Part shown: piece by piece, positions 9,437 through 19,323 of the stretch
Layout: each line of letters starts with the position of its first letter
Numbering within the stretch: the first letter of the stretch is position 1
DNA from: Azonexus hydrophilus DSM 23864
GTDB lineage: Bacteria > Pseudomonadota > Gammaproteobacteria > Burkholderiales > Rhodocyclaceae
NCBI RefSeq assembly: GCF_000429605.1
Contig: NZ_KE386925.1
Span: 647,209 to 711,208, forward strand
Length of the DNA: 64,000 nucleotides
Direction: 5' to 3'
Position numbers and translations under genes: made by a program
The notes under the pieces: model-generated
The model's input: the letters and a program-made list of their open reading frames with translations, nothing else
Database searches by the model: none
Told to the model about the DNA's origin: nothing

Positions 9437-9747
9437 AAACGACCAGCCCGATGCTCGCCGCCGCCCTGCTGTCCTTCCCGGCCTTCGCCGCCGATCCGTG
9501 GGGCAATGCCGACGCCAAGGCCGGCCAGGCCAAGCACGATGCCCAGTGCGTCGCCTGCCACACCAAGATGTACGGCGGTGACGGCAGCACCATCTACACC
9601 CGTCAAGGACGCATGCTGTCGACCAAACTCGACATCCTGCAGCGGACGGCCGCCTGCAACGCCCAGATGAACACCGGCTGGTTTCCGGAAGAGGAAGCCG
9701 AAGTCGCTGCCTACCTGAACCAGACCTACTACCACTTCAAGGAATGA
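9433..9747 (+). CDS. small periplasmic c-type cytochrome
   Basis: Monohaem cytochrome c of 104 aa. A signal peptide (about 19 residues, ending FPAFA-A) precedes a mature domain with one CVACH haem-attachment site. A Met in NAQMNTGW or near GRMLS is a possible distal ligand. The start overlaps the M48 peptidase stop and the stop overlaps the rsgA start, so all three genes are translationally coupled. The electron donor and acceptor are not evident. Confidence 0.88.
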   Translation: MKTTSPMLAAALLSFPAFAADPWGNADAKAGQAKHDAQCVACHTKMYGGDGSTIYTRQGRMLSTKLDILQRTAACNAQMNTGWFPEEEAEVAAYLNQTYYHFKE

Positions 9748-10613
9748 TGCACGGCCGGGTCGTCGCCGCCCACGGTCGGCAATACATCGTCGAGACCGGG
9801 GACGGCACGCGCCTGCCCTGCTTTCCACGCGGCAAGAAAAGCGAGGTCGCCTGCGGCGACGAGGTCGAGTTCGCCCGCAGTTCGGCCGACCAGGGCGTGA
9901 TCGAAAAAATCCTGCCGCGGCGCAGCCTGCTCTACCGTTCCAACGAAATCCGCCAGAAGCTGATCGCCGCCAACGTCGACCAGCTGGTCGTCGTCGTCGC
10001 CAGCGAACCGGCCTTCTCCGACGACCTGGTGACCCGCGCCCTGATCGCCGCCGAGAGCGAGGACATCGAAGTCCTGATCGCCCTCAACAAGTGCGACCTC
10101 ACCGACCGCCTGGCCGAAGCCCGGCGCCAGACCGCCGTTTTTACCGCCCTCGGCTACCGCGTGCTCGAACTGTCGGCCTTGCACCACGCCGAAGACCTGC
10201 GCCCCCACCTGCAGGGCCGGACCAGCGTGCTGGTCGGCCAGTCGGGCATGGGCAAATCGACGCTGGTCAATGCGCTGATCCCGGAAGCCCGCGCCGCCAC
10301 CCGGGAAATCTCGCAGGCGCTCGATTCCGGCAAGCACACGACCACCCACGCCACGCTCTACCACCTCGACGCCGACAGCCACCTGATCGACTCGCCCGGC
10401 CTCCAGGAATTCGGTCTCGGCCACCTTGGCCGGGGCGAGATCGAGTACGCCTTCCGCGAATTCCGCCCCTACCTCGGCCAATGCCGCTTCCGCGACTGCC
10501 GGCACGACCGCGAACCGGATTGCGCGCTGCGCCCGGCCGTCGAGGCCGGCACCGTGGACAAGAGCCGTTTCGCCAGCTACCGCCGGCTGGCCGGCCTCGA
10601 TCCGGCGACCTGA
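9744..10613 (+). CDS. rsgA: ribosome small-subunit biogenesis GTPase RsgA
   Basis: Circularly permuted GTPase of 289 aa that checks 30S maturation. An N-terminal OB-fold is followed by the G motifs in permuted order: NKCD (G4), GQSGMGKST (G1), TTTHATLYHL (switch) and DSPGLQEFGL (G3). The C-terminal zinc finger (CRFRDCRHDREPDC) is complete. Two adjacent ATG codons (9744 and 9747) are possible starts; the first overlaps the cytochrome stop. It is the third gene of the M48/cytochrome/rsgA operon. Confidence 0.96.
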   Translation: MMHGRVVAAHGRQYIVETGDGTRLPCFPRGKKSEVACGDEVEFARSSADQGVIEKILPRRSLLYRSNEIRQKLIAANVDQLVVVVASEPAFSDDLVTRALIAAESEDIEVLIALNKCDLTDRLAEARRQTAVFTALGYRVLELSALHHAEDLRPHLQGRTSVLVGQSGMGKSTLVNALIPEARAATREISQALDSGKHTTTHATLYHLDADSHLIDSPGLQEFGLGHLGRGEIEYAFREFRPYLGQCRFRDCRHDREPDCALRPAVEAGTVDKSRFASYRRLAGLDPAT

Positions 10614-10676
10614 ACCAAAGGGCAGTAGCCAGAACCGGCCGCACGGGTGATAATCCCTCCACCCCCTATCCAGGCT

Positions 10677-10690
10677 GGAGAACCAAGATC
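10677..10690 (+). promoter_or_regulatory. Shine-Dalgarno with apparent AUC start codon
   Basis: GGAG at 10677-10680 is followed after 7 bases by ATC at 10688, in frame with the HD-GYP regulator. No in-frame ATG, GTG or TTG occurs between the rsgA stop and the first strand of the receiver. Initiation at AUC is therefore the most economical reading. Confidence 0.45.
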
Positions 10691-11770
10691 CAAGCGCAGC
10701 CGACCATTCTGATTGTCGACGATGTTCCCGAGAACCTCAGCGTCCTCGGCGAACTGCTGCAGCCGATCTACCATGTCCGGGCAGCGAATTCGGGGCAGCG
10801 CGCCCTGCAGATCGCCAACGCGACCCCGCCGCCCGACCTGATCCTGCTTGACGTGATGATGCCGGGCATGGACGGTTACGACGTCCTGGCCGAATTGCGC
10901 AGTGTCGCCGCCACCCGCGACATTCCGGTGATCTTCGTCACGGCGATGGATGGTACCGACGACGAGGAACGTGGGCTCGACTGCGGCGCGGTGGACTACA
11001 TCACCAAGCCGATCCGGCCGGCCATCGTGCTCGCCCGGGTGCGTACCCAACTCGAACTCAAGCGGGCCCGCGACATGCTCAGCGACCACAACGCCTTCCT
11101 GGAAAAGGAAGTCGCCCGGCGCATGGCGGAAAACCAGCTGATTCAGGAAGTCAGTATCCACGCCCTCGCCCACCTGGCGGAAACGCGTGACCCGGAAACC
11201 GGCAACCACCTGCGCCGCACCCAGGAATACGTGCGCACGCTGGCCAATGCCCTGCAACATCATCCCCGCTTCAGCGCCTATCTCGACCGCCGCACCATCG
11301 ATGCGCTGGCACAATCGGCACCGCTGCACGACATCGGCAAGGTCGGCATTCCCGATCACATCCTGCTCAAACCCGGCAAGCTGACGCCGGAAGAGTGGGA
11401 AGTCATGAAGACCCATGCCGAAATTGGCGCCCAGGCGATTGCCCAGGCCGAAGCCGATTCGGCGCGACCGGTCGAATTCCTGCGCATCGCCCAGGAAATC
11501 GCCCGCTGCCACCACGAAAAATGGGATGGCAGCGGCTACCCCGGCGCCCTGGCCGGCGATGAGATCCCCATCTCCGCGCGCCTGATGGCGCTGGCCGATG
11601 TCTTCGATGCACTGATCTGCGCCCGCGTCTACAAGCCGGCAATGCCGATGGAAGAAGCCTACCGGATCATCGTCGCCGGCAGCGGCAGCCATTTCGACCC
11701 CGACGTGGTCAGCGCCTTTGTCGGCGAATTCGAAACCTTCAAACGCATCGCCGCCGCCTACGCTGAATGA
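10688..11770 (+). CDS. response regulator with HD-GYP domain (c-di-GMP phosphodiesterase)
   Basis: Two-domain output protein of about 360 aa. The receiver ([11 protein letters not shown]; phospho-acceptor Asp in [19 protein letters not shown]) is followed by a linker helix and an HD-GYP domain with complete motifs [33 protein letters not shown] and [13 protein letters not shown]. It should hydrolyse c-di-GMP when phosphorylated. The start is odd: the frame is open upstream through rsgA, but no canonical start lies between the rsgA stop and the receiver. ATC 10688 behind GGAG gives the expected N-terminus. The next in-frame ATG, in DVMMPG, would delete half the receiver. It overlaps the downstream hybrid kinase by ATGA, so the kinase is the likely phosphodonor. 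Confidence 0.85.
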   Translation: MQAQPTILIVDDVPENLSVLGELLQPIYHVRAANSGQRALQIANATPPPDLILLDVMMPGMDGYDVLAELRSVAATRDIPVIFVTAMDGTDDEERGLDCGAVDYITKPIRPAIVLARVRTQLELKRARDMLSDHNAFLEKEVARRMAENQLIQEVSIHALAHLAETRDPETGNHLRRTQEYVRTLANALQHHPRFSAYLDRRTIDALAQSAPLHDIGKVGIPDHILLKPGKLTPEEWEVMKTHAEIGAQAIAQAEADSARPVEFLRIAQEIARCHHEKWDGSGYPGALAGDEIPISARLMALADVFDALICARVYKPAMPMEEAYRIIVAGSGSHFDPDVVSAFVGEFETFKRIAAAYAE

Positions 11771-14127
11771 ACCCAGTCCAGGCAACACCGGCCACCAAAG
11801 ATCCCGGATATGCCCGGGCGATGCAGAAGGTAGTTCTTTGGTACATGGCCTTCGGCGCGTGCTGGATATTGTTCAGCGACCTCGCCGTCAACTGGCTGAT
11901 CCCCAGCGAAAAGGAACGCGCGCTGGTCAACCTGCTCAAGGGCTGGCTCTACATCGCGATCACCGCCGGCCTGCTCTATTACCTGATGCGGCGCAAGTTC
12001 GGCGAGCTCGCTGCTGCTCACCAGGCACTACACGCAGCTCGTGACAACGAGCACAGCATGCTGCTGGCACTCAAGGAAGAGAGCGAGACCCTGGCTCGCT
12101 ACGCCGTCGCCTTCCAGGCCGCGCCGGTCGCGGCCTGCATCACCCGCCTCGAAGACGGCCGACTGGTCGATGTCAATGAACGCATGCTGCAGGATTACCA
12201 CTGGACCCGGGAAGCGCTGCTCGGCAAGACGACGCTCGAAGCCGGACTGTGGGGAAAAGCGGAAGACCGCGACCGGATGATCGCCATCCTCGAGCGCGAT
12301 GGCCATATCATCGACTACGAAAGTGTCGGCGTCGCCAGCGACGGCCATCGCCGTGACATCAGCCTGTCGGCCGAAATCATCCGGGTCGATGGCAGACGCT
12401 ACCTGATCGTCTTCATCACCGACATCTCCCGCCGCCTGGCCGATGCGCGCGCCCTGATCGAGCGCGAGGAAAAACAGCGGCAGGCCAACCGGGAACTGGA
12501 ACGTTACCGTCTGCACCTCGAAGAACTGGTCGCCGAACGCACCCGTGAACTGGCCAGCGCCCGCGATGCGGCAGAAGAAGCAAACCGGGCCAAGAGCGCC
12601 TTCCTGGCCAACATGAGCCACGAAATCCGCACGCCGATGAACGCCATCATCGGCCTCACCCACCTGGCCACCCGCCAGACCGGCGATCCGGGCATGCTCG
12701 ACCGCCTGGCCAAGGTCCAGGACGCCGCCCACCACCTGCTGGCGATCATCAACCAGATTCTCGACATCTCGAAAATCGAGGCCGGCAAGCTGGTTCTGGC
12801 GCCCAGCGACTTCCGCCTGCAGCAGATCATCGACAACACCTCGACCCTGATCGTCGACCGGGTCCGCTCGCGCGGCCTGCAATTCTCCTGCCACATCGAT
12901 CCCGCTCTGCCCGAGGTCCTGCATGGCGATCCGCTGCGGCTCGGGCAAATTCTCCTCAACTTCCTCACCAATGCGGCCAAATTCACCGAGCACGGCAGCA
13001 TTCGCGTCGAGGTCGACCTGGTCGACCGGGACAGCAGCGGCCTGCTGGTCCGCTTCGCGGTTCGCGATACCGGCATCGGCATCACGCCGGAACAGCAGGT
13101 ACGCCTGTTCCAGGCCTTCGAACAGGCCGACGACTCGACCACCCGGCGCTACGGCGGTACCGGCCTCGGCCTGGCCATCGCCCGTCACCTGGCCCAGTTG
13201 ATGGGCGGCGATACCGGAGTAGACAGTACGCCCGAGGTCGGCAGCAATTTCTGGTTCACCGCCCGCCTGCAGGCCGGCAAGGGTGACAACGCTGCCATCG
13301 CCGTGGCCGATGCCGGCGCCGCCACCCAACTCCGCCAATTCCAGAAATCGCCGCATATCCTGCTGGTCGAGGACAACCCGATCAATCAGGAAGTCGCCCG
13401 CGAACTGCTCGAAGACGTCGGCTTCACCATCGACGTTGCCACCAACGGTGCGGAAGCGATTGAACTCTGCCTGGGCAACACCTACGATCTGATCCTGATG
13501 GACATGCAGATGCCGGTCATGGATGGCCTCGAAGCCACCCGCAGGCTGCGCGCCGATGGCTGTCTCACGCCGATCCTGGCGATGACCGCCAACGCCTTCG
13601 GCGAGGACCGCAAACGCTGCCTCGAAGCCGGCATGAACGACCACATCGCCAAGCCGGTCAATCCCGACAACCTGTACGCCTCGATCGCCAAATGGATGCC
13701 GCTGCATACGGCCAGCCAGCCCGTCACGCATGCCCCGCCGGCAGACGATGAAAAGGCCGCACTGGCCGCCCAGCACTGGGTGGACATGGAACAGGCCATG
13801 GTCGCCGTACGCAACCGGATCGGCAATTACCGGCGTCTGCTCGACAGCTTCATCACGGGCCACGGTCATGACGACGAAATCCTCGACGCGGCACGCCGGG
13901 AAAACCGCCTGCACGATGCCCGGCAGCTGGCGCACAATCTCAAGGGCGTGGCCGGAACGCTCGGCCTCTGGCGAATCCATGCTGCCGCCTGCGCCCTCAA
14001 CGACGCCCTGCTGCCCGGTGGTCCGGCCAACGATCCCGAACCATTGTTTGCCGACCTGATCGACGCCTTGAAGCAGACCTGCACCGGCATCCAGCACTAC
14101 CAACAGGAACATCCGAGATCCTCATGA
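11767..14127 (+). CDS. membrane hybrid sensor histidine kinase with receiver and HPt
   Basis: Hybrid kinase of 786 aa. Two closely spaced membrane segments (about 20-42 and 56-75) are followed by a PAS domain (about 108-225), a coiled coil, a HisKA with His285 in [13 protein letters not shown], and an ATPase domain ([29 protein letters not shown]). A receiver with Asp579 ([14 protein letters not shown]) and an HPt with His723 ([13 protein letters not shown]) complete a full His-Asp-His phosphorelay in one protein. There is almost no periplasmic loop, so sensing is probably intramembrane or through PAS. The ATGA overlap on both sides couples it to the HD-GYP regulator upstream and the CBS kinase downstream. 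Confidence 0.9.
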   Translation: MNPVQATPATKDPGYARAMQKVVLWYMAFGACWILFSDLAVNWLIPSEKERALVNLLKGWLYIAITAGLLYYLMRRKFGELAAAHQALHAARDNEHSMLLALKEESETLARYAVAFQAAPVAACITRLEDGRLVDVNERMLQDYHWTREALLGKTTLEAGLWGKAEDRDRMIAILERDGHIIDYESVGVASDGHRRDISLSAEIIRVDGRRYLIVFITDISRRLADARALIEREEKQRQANRELERYRLHLEELVAERTRELASARDAAEEANRAKSAFLANMSHEIRTPMNAIIGLTHLATRQTGDPGMLDRLAKVQDAAHHLLAIINQILDISKIEAGKLVLAPSDFRLQQIIDNTSTLIVDRVRSRGLQFSCHIDPALPEVLHGDPLRLGQILLNFLTNAAKFTEHGSIRVEVDLVDRDSSGLLVRFAVRDTGIGITPEQQVRLFQAFEQADDSTTRRYGGTGLGLAIARHLAQLMGGDTGVDSTPEVGSNFWFTARLQAGKGDNAAIAVADAGAATQLRQFQKSPHILLVEDNPINQEVARELLEDVGFTIDVATNGAEAIELCLGNTYDLILMDMQMPVMDGLEATRRLRADGCLTPILAMTANAFGEDRKRCLEAGMNDHIAKPVNPDNLYASIAKWMPLHTASQPVTHAPPADDEKAALAAQHWVDMEQAMVAVRNRIGNYRRLLDSFITGHGHDDEILDAARRENRLHDARQLAHNLKGVAGTLGLWRIHAAACALNDALLPGGPANDPEPLFADLIDALKQTCTGIQHYQQEHPRSS

Positions 14128-17100
14128 CCCCGCGTTTTCCCATGACCCTGGCGGACATCATGACGACCGACGTCCGTACCGTCGAACTGTCTACCCCGCT
14201 TGCCGAAATTGCCCGGATCATGAGCGAGGCGGGCATTTCCAGCCTGCTGGTCGGCAGCCCGGAATGCGCCAGCGGCATCGTCACCGAAAGCAACCTGCTG
14301 CGCGCCCTGCACTGGCGCCTGCCCGGCAACACCCCGATCAGCGAACTGATGTCCAGCCCACTGGTTACCGCGCCACCTGAACTTGACCTGCTGGCGGCCC
14401 GCAAACTGCTCGACACGCATCGCATCCGCCATCTGGTGGTGCTGGCTGGCGATGGTCGCACCGCCGGCATCGTCAGTGAAACCGATTTCCGCCGCCATCT
14501 CGGTACCCTAGCGTTCAAGCACATGCAGAACCTGAGCAGCGCGATGGACCGGGAGATGCCCCAGCTTTCGCCGGAGACGCCGCTCAACGAGGCGCTGGCC
14601 CGCATGCTGAGCAATACGACGGACTACGTGCTGTGCTCCGCCAACGGTGTCCCGCAAGGCATCCTGACCGAACGCGACATTCCTCGCCTGCTCAATCGCG
14701 TGCAGGCAGCCAGCGACATTACGCTATCCGAAGCGATGACCGCCCCCTTGTACAGTGTCGACATCGACAGTTCGGTCAGCGATGCCCTGGCCGCGATGGC
14801 CACGCACCGCGTCAGGCACATGCTGGTTCTCGACAAGCGTGGCCGGCTCGCCGGCATGGTCAGCCAGCAGCGACTGTTCGAGCAACTGGCCCTGCACGAG
14901 ATGGAAGCTGCCCTGATCCACCTGTGCGAAGAACGCGACCGCCAGCGCCTGCAGACCCAGCTCGACTTCGCCCTGGCCGCCGCCGGGGCCGGGGCCTGGG
15001 AATATCGTGCGGGCAACGACCAATTCCTCTGCAGCGACAGCCTGTGCAACCTGTTCGGTGAATCCACGGCTGCCCAGCCGAAGTCCGTACTGCAGTGGCG
15101 CGAACGCATCCACCCCGACGACCAGGCCGCCTACCAGCGCTCCTTCGCCGCCCTCCTCGACGGTAGCAGCGATCAACACCGCCTGGAATACCGGGTCCGC
15201 CATGCCGCCAAAGGCTGGTTGTGGGTCGAGGACCGCGGCAGCATCACCGAGCGCAACGGCGACGGTCGGGTGACGATGGCCAGTGGCATTCTTGCCGACA
15301 TCAGCCAGCGCCGCGCCATGGCCGCCAACGAAGCCAGCCTGCGCCAGTTGTCGCTGGCCATCGAGCAAAGTCCGCACAGCGTGGTCATTGCCAACGCCGA
15401 GGGCAACATCGAATACGTCAACCGCGCCTTCGTCACCTGCACCGGTTACCAGCCGGAAGAAGCCATCGGTCGCAATCCGCGTTTCCTTAAATCCGAGCAG
15501 ACGCCACCGGAAACCCCGCAGGCGCTATGGCAATCCTTGCGCGGAGGCGACCTGTGGCGGGGCGAATTCATCAACCGGCGCAAGGACGGCACCCTGTACA
15601 ACGCCTACGCGATCATTTCCCCGGTTCGCCAGGCCGACGGCCAGGTCAGCCATTATCTGGCGATCGAAGAAGACATCACCGAGCGCAAACGCGACCAGCA
15701 GGAACTGGCGCGTTACCGTGCCGAACTCGAAAATCTGGTCGAACAACGGACCCAGCAACTGCAGCACGCCAAGGAAGAAGCCGAGTCGGCCAGCCGGGCA
15801 AAGAGCAGCTTCCTGGCCAACATGAGCCACGAAATCCGCACCCCGATGAACGCCATCCTCGGGCTGACTCACCTGCTCCAGCGCGACCACGACGACGAGC
15901 GGCTGGGCCGGATTGCCGACGCTGCCAACCAGCTGATGCAACTGCTCAACGACATTCTCGATCTGTCACGCCTGGAATCGGGCACCCAGAAACCGGCGAA
16001 CGCCAATTTCGCGCTCGCCGACCTGTTGTCCGAAACCTGCCAGCCGTTCGCCGAACAGGCGCGCAGCAAGGGGCTGGACTTCGTACACCACCTGGCCCCC
16101 GTGGTTCCGGCACGCCTCTGTGGCGATCCGGGTTACCTCAGGCAGATCCTGCAGCAACTGCTGTCCAACGCCGTCAAGTTCACCGACCGCGGCAGCATCA
16201 CCCTGTCGGTCGACGCGCCAACCAGCGAGTCCCGCTCGATCACCCTGCGCTTCTCGATCCGTGATACCGGCATCGGCATCCCGGCCGATCTTCTACCGCG
16301 CCTGTTCAACCCCTTCGAGCAAGGCGACAGCTCGACCACCCGCCGGCACGGCGGCGTCGGCCTGGGGCTGGTGATCAGCCGCCGCCTGGCCGAACTGATG
16401 GACGGCCGGATAGGCGTCAACAGCCAGCTCGGCGAAGGCAGCGAATTCTGGTTCTCGGTGACCCTCAAGCGCGCCGACCTGGAAGCCGGCAAGACGCTCC
16501 CGGCCGGCTCGCCGCCGCCCGCCGCCGACGATGAAGCGGCACAACTCGAACAACTCGGGCGCATCCCGGGCCTCGACCTCAAGGCCGGCCTGCACGCCGT
16601 GCGCGGCAAACTGTCGACCTATCGCCGCTTGCTGAGCAGCCTGACCGACAATCACACCGGCGACTTCGCGCGCATGCGCGAACTACTGACGCAGGGAGAA
16701 AACGAGGAGGCCCGGCGGCTGGCGCATTCGCTCAAGGGCGCAGCGGCAACGCTTGGCGCCAGTGCGGTGTTCCAGAGCGCGGCCGATGTCGACCACGCCA
16801 TCCGCCAGGCGCGGCCGAACGATGAAATCCTCCGCCTGATCGCCGACTGCGAGCGGCAATACCGACAACTGCACGATGCGCTCCAAGTGGCCCCGCCCTC
16901 CGTGCAGCGCAGCCAAGCCCAATTGAACATGGCCGCCGGCGAAGTGCGCCAGCAATTGGCCAGCCTGACGCAGCAACTCCATGATTGCGATTTCGCAGCG
17001 CAGGCCCGCCTGCAGACCGATGGCGCCATCCTGCGCCAGTTGCTGGGCGAGGACTTCCCGCGCTTCGAGCGGCAGATCGCCGATTTCGACTTTGCTGCTG

Positions 17101-17141
17101 CCGCCGAGCTGCTGGCGCAGGCCCTGGCCCGACTCGACTGA
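14124..17141 (+). CDS. soluble CBS-PAS histidine kinase with C-terminal HPt, no receiver
   Basis: Cytoplasmic kinase of 1005 aa with no membrane segment. The N-terminus carries two CBS pairs (about 1-250; repeats include [45 protein letters not shown]). Two PAS/PAC domains (about 270-395 and 405-525), a HisKA with His569 ([13 protein letters not shown]), an ATPase domain ([28 protein letters not shown]) and an HPt-like helix bundle with His868 ([13 protein letters not shown]) follow. A second helical segment resembling an HPt remnant ends the protein. No receiver lies between kinase and HPt, so phosphotransfer to the HPt must use a receiver in trans. CBS pairs usually bind adenine nucleotides, suggesting an energy-state input. 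It is the last gene of the operon and abuts a convergent gene. Confidence 0.88.
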   Translation: MTPRFPMTLADIMTTDVRTVELSTPLAEIARIMSEAGISSLLVGSPECASGIVTESNLLRALHWRLPGNTPISELMSSPLVTAPPELDLLAARKLLDTHRIRHLVVLAGDGRTAGIVSETDFRRHLGTLAFKHMQNLSSAMDREMPQLSPETPLNEALARMLSNTTDYVLCSANGVPQGILTERDIPRLLNRVQAASDITLSEAMTAPLYSVDIDSSVSDALAAMATHRVRHMLVLDKRGRLAGMVSQQRLFEQLALHEMEAALIHLCEERDRQRLQTQLDFALAAAGAGAWEYRAGNDQFLCSDSLCNLFGESTAAQPKSVLQWRERIHPDDQAAYQRSFAALLDGSSDQHRLEYRVRHAAKGWLWVEDRGSITERNGDGRVTMASGILADISQRRAMAANEASLRQLSLAIEQSPHSVVIANAEGNIEYVNRAFVTCTGYQPEEAIGRNPRFLKSEQTPPETPQALWQSLRGGDLWRGEFINRRKDGTLYNAYAIISPVRQADGQVSHYLAIEEDITERKRDQQELARYRAELENLVEQRTQQLQHAKEEAESASRAKSSFLANMSHEIRTPMNAILGLTHLLQRDHDDERLGRIADAANQLMQLLNDILDLSRLESGTQKPANANFALADLLSETCQPFAEQARSKGLDFVHHLAPVVPARLCGDPGYLRQILQQLLSNAVKFTDRGSITLSVDAPTSESRSITLRFSIRDTGIGIPADLLPRLFNPFEQGDSSTTRRHGGVGLGLVISRRLAELMDGRIGVNSQLGEGSEFWFSVTLKRADLEAGKTLPAGSPPPAADDEAAQLEQLGRIPGLDLKAGLHAVRGKLSTYRRLLSSLTDNHTGDFARMRELLTQGENEEARRLAHSLKGAAATLGASAVFQSAADVDHAIRQARPNDEILRLIADCERQYRQLHDALQVAPPSVQRSQAQLNMAAGEVRQQLASLTQQLHDCDFAAQARLQTDGAILRQLLGEDFPRFERQIADFDFAAAAELLAQALARLD

Positions 17142-18359
17142 TCAGGCCGGCTGGCGCGACAGCCAGGCAGCGGCGCCGTTACCGGCGCGGTAGCCGCTGG
17201 CCAGGCAGGCGGTCAGCAGATAGCCGCCGGTCGGCGCCTCCCAGTCCAGCATTTCGCCGGCCAGGAATAGCCCGGGGCGGGTCTGTACCATCAGGCTGTC
17301 ATCGAGTCCCTCGAATCGGACGCCACCAGCGCTGCTGATCGCCTCGTCGAGCGGTCGTGTGGCCCTGACCGGCAATGGCAAGGCCTTGATCGCCGCCGCC
17401 AGGGTAACGGGATCACCGAGTACCGGCGGCGGACAGAATTCGTGCAGCAGCCCGGCCTTGACTCCCTCGATACCGGCGCAACGACGCAGATGCTTGGCCA
17501 GCGAATCGCGCCCGCGTGGCCGGGCCAGGTCGGACTGCAGGCGCGCCTGGCTACGCCCCGGCGCCAGGTCGAGCACCAGGTGCGCGGGCGCACCGGCATC
17601 GAGCGCATCGCGCAGCGGTGCCGACAGCGCATAGACCAGCCCGCCCTCGATCCCCTGCGCGGTGATGTTGAACTCGCCCTGCTGGCGCAGGCCGGCGCAT
17701 TCGCCAACCACCGGCTTGACCGGATGGCCGGCGAAACGCTGGCGGAAATGCTCGCTCCAGGCCACATCGAAACCGCAATTGGCCGGACGCAGCGGCGCGA
17801 CCGGAATATTCTGGCTGGCCAGCACCTCGACCCAGCGTCCGTCGGAACCGAGCTTGGCCCAGCTGCCGCCGCCCAGCGCCAGGAGCGTGACGTCGGCAGC
17901 GTGCGCGACCTCACCGGCCGGGGTCGAGAAGCGCAAGCGGCCGGCCGCATCCCAACCCTGCCAGCGATGCCGGACGTGGAAACGCACCCCCTGCCCGCGC
18001 AGACGGTGCAGCCAGGCGCGCAACAGCGGCGCGGCCTTCATTTCCCGGGGGAAAACCCGCCCGGAACTACCGATGAAGGTTGCTATGCCCAGACCGTGAA
18101 TCCAGTCGCGCACCGCCTGCGGCCCGAAATCGTCGAGCAGCGGCGCGATCTGGGCAGCCCGTGCGCCATAACGGGCAATGAAATCGGGCATGGCTTCGGC
18201 ATGGGTGATGTTCATGCCGCCGACGCCGGCAATCAGGAATTTCCGCCCCAGCGAGGGCATGGCGTCGAAGACATCGACTTCGATCCCCGGCTGGGCTGCC
18301 AGGCGCTCGGCGGCCATCAGGCCAGCCGGACCACCGCCGACGATGACCGCCCGCCGCAT
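17142..18359 (-). CDS. NAD(P)/FAD-dependent oxidoreductase, HI0933/YhiN family
   Basis: Flavoprotein of 405 aa. The FAD-binding Rossmann motif VIVGGGPAGLMAAERLA is at the N-terminus, followed by SLGRKFLIAGVGGMNITHAE, typical of the HI0933-like family. The C-terminus has the second FAD contact (GLFLAGEMLDWEAPTGGYLL). The substrate is not known for this branch. Its start overlaps the transglutaminase stop by one base (TGATG), so it is the distal gene of the ATP-grasp/transglutaminase operon. It may be co-transcribed by chance or take part in the same modification pathway. Confidence 0.85.
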   Translation of the reverse strand: MRRAVIVGGGPAGLMAAERLAAQPGIEVDVFDAMPSLGRKFLIAGVGGMNITHAEAMPDFIARYGARAAQIAPLLDDFGPQAVRDWIHGLGIATFIGSSGRVFPREMKAAPLLRAWLHRLRGQGVRFHVRHRWQGWDAAGRLRFSTPAGEVAHAADVTLLALGGGSWAKLGSDGRWVEVLASQNIPVAPLRPANCGFDVAWSEHFRQRFAGHPVKPVVGECAGLRQQGEFNITAQGIEGGLVYALSAPLRDALDAGAPAHLVLDLAPGRSQARLQSDLARPRGRDSLAKHLRRCAGIEGVKAGLLHEFCPPPVLGDPVTLAAAIKALPLPVRATRPLDEAISSAGGVRFEGLDDSLMVQTRPGLFLAGEMLDWEAPTGGYLLTACLASGYRAGNGAAAWLSRQPA

Positions 18360-19321
18360 CAGTCGGCGGCCTTGACCGCCTCGGCGGCAGCCCGCAGGGC
18401 TTCCGGAATTTCCTCTTCGTCGAGCGGCACCACGGTCACCGCCACTTCCGGCTCCGCGCTACCACCGCCGAGGATGATGCCGCGCAGTGGCGAGATGTCG
18501 GAGAAATCCCGGCCGATGGCCAGCGTGATGTGCTCGGTATCGGGCAGGAGATTGTTGGTCGGATCGAAATCGACCCAGTTGTCCGCCGTGCCCGGGGCAT
18601 ACACCGAGACCCAGGCGTGCGAGGCATCGGCGCCGATCAGGCGCGGCTTGCCGGGGGGCGGCCGGGTCAGCAGGTAACCGCTGACGTAGCGCGCCGACAG
18701 CCCGAGCGCGCGCAGGCAGGCGATCATCAGGTGGGCGAAGTCCTGGCAGACGCCGCGCTTGTTCTCCAGCACTTCGAGTACCGGTGTCGATACCGTCGTC
18801 GCTTCCGGGTCGAACTCGAATTCCTCGAAAATCTTTGTCATCAGATTGTGCGCCCCGACCAGCACCGGCGTGCCCGGCGGGAAACAGTCGGCCGCATACT
18901 GCGCCAGTTCGTGCTTGACGCGGACGTGCGGGCTTTCGAACAGGAAGCGCACCGCTTCGAGATCTTCCGGCTCCGGCGGCTGGGCGTCGTAGGCCAGGCG
19001 CTCGCGCAGTTCTTCCCAGGGCATCGAGGACGCAAGCTGCTCGGCGTCAGGCATGTGCGACAGGACCGAAATATTCATCGTCGACCGGAGGCGCAGGCTG
19101 TCGTGCGGCGCGTGGAAGGAAATCCAGCTCACCGGATTGCCGAAGGCATCCAGGCCGTCGCGGCGCCAGGTCGGCTGCGGCTCGATGTCGATGCGCTGTT
19201 CGTGCACCAGTTGCCAGGGCAGGAAGCGCGGCGACAGGTGCAGTTGCTGCTGCGACAGCGAAATCGGACTGCCGTAGTCGTAGCTGGTTTCGTGCAGGAC
19301 GTGGTAACGGACCGGTTCCAT
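18359..19321 (-). CDS. transglutaminase-like cysteine protease-fold protein
   Basis: Cytoplasmic transglutaminase-core protein of 320 aa with an N-terminal beta domain (YHVLHETSYDYGSPISLSQQQLHLSPR). The catalytic triad is visible: Cys in NKRGVCQDFAHLMIACLRALGL, His in DASHAWVSVYAPG and Asp in NWVDFDPTNN. I chose ATG 19321, two bases after the upstream gene's stop, because the conserved N-terminal domain starts there; the longer open frame is antisense noise. In the family it is encoded with circularly permuted ATP-grasp and alpha-E proteins, as here. It probably cleaves or forms amide bonds in a peptide made or modified by that ligase. Confidence 0.9.
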   Translation of the reverse strand: MEPVRYHVLHETSYDYGSPISLSQQQLHLSPRFLPWQLVHEQRIDIEPQPTWRRDGLDAFGNPVSWISFHAPHDSLRLRSTMNISVLSHMPDAEQLASSMPWEELRERLAYDAQPPEPEDLEAVRFLFESPHVRVKHELAQYAADCFPPGTPVLVGAHNLMTKIFEEFEFDPEATTVSTPVLEVLENKRGVCQDFAHLMIACLRALGLSARYVSGYLLTRPPPGKPRLIGADASHAWVSVYAPGTADNWVDFDPTNNLLPDTEHITLAIGRDFSDISPLRGIILGGGSAEPEVAVTVVPLDEEEIPEALRAAAEAVKAAD

Positions 19322-19323
19322 GT

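Noticed and set aside
10091..10687. Upstream in-frame extension of the HD-GYP regulator through rsgA
   Set aside because: It would overlap most of rsgA in another frame and translates to Arg/Pro-rich sequence with no domain.
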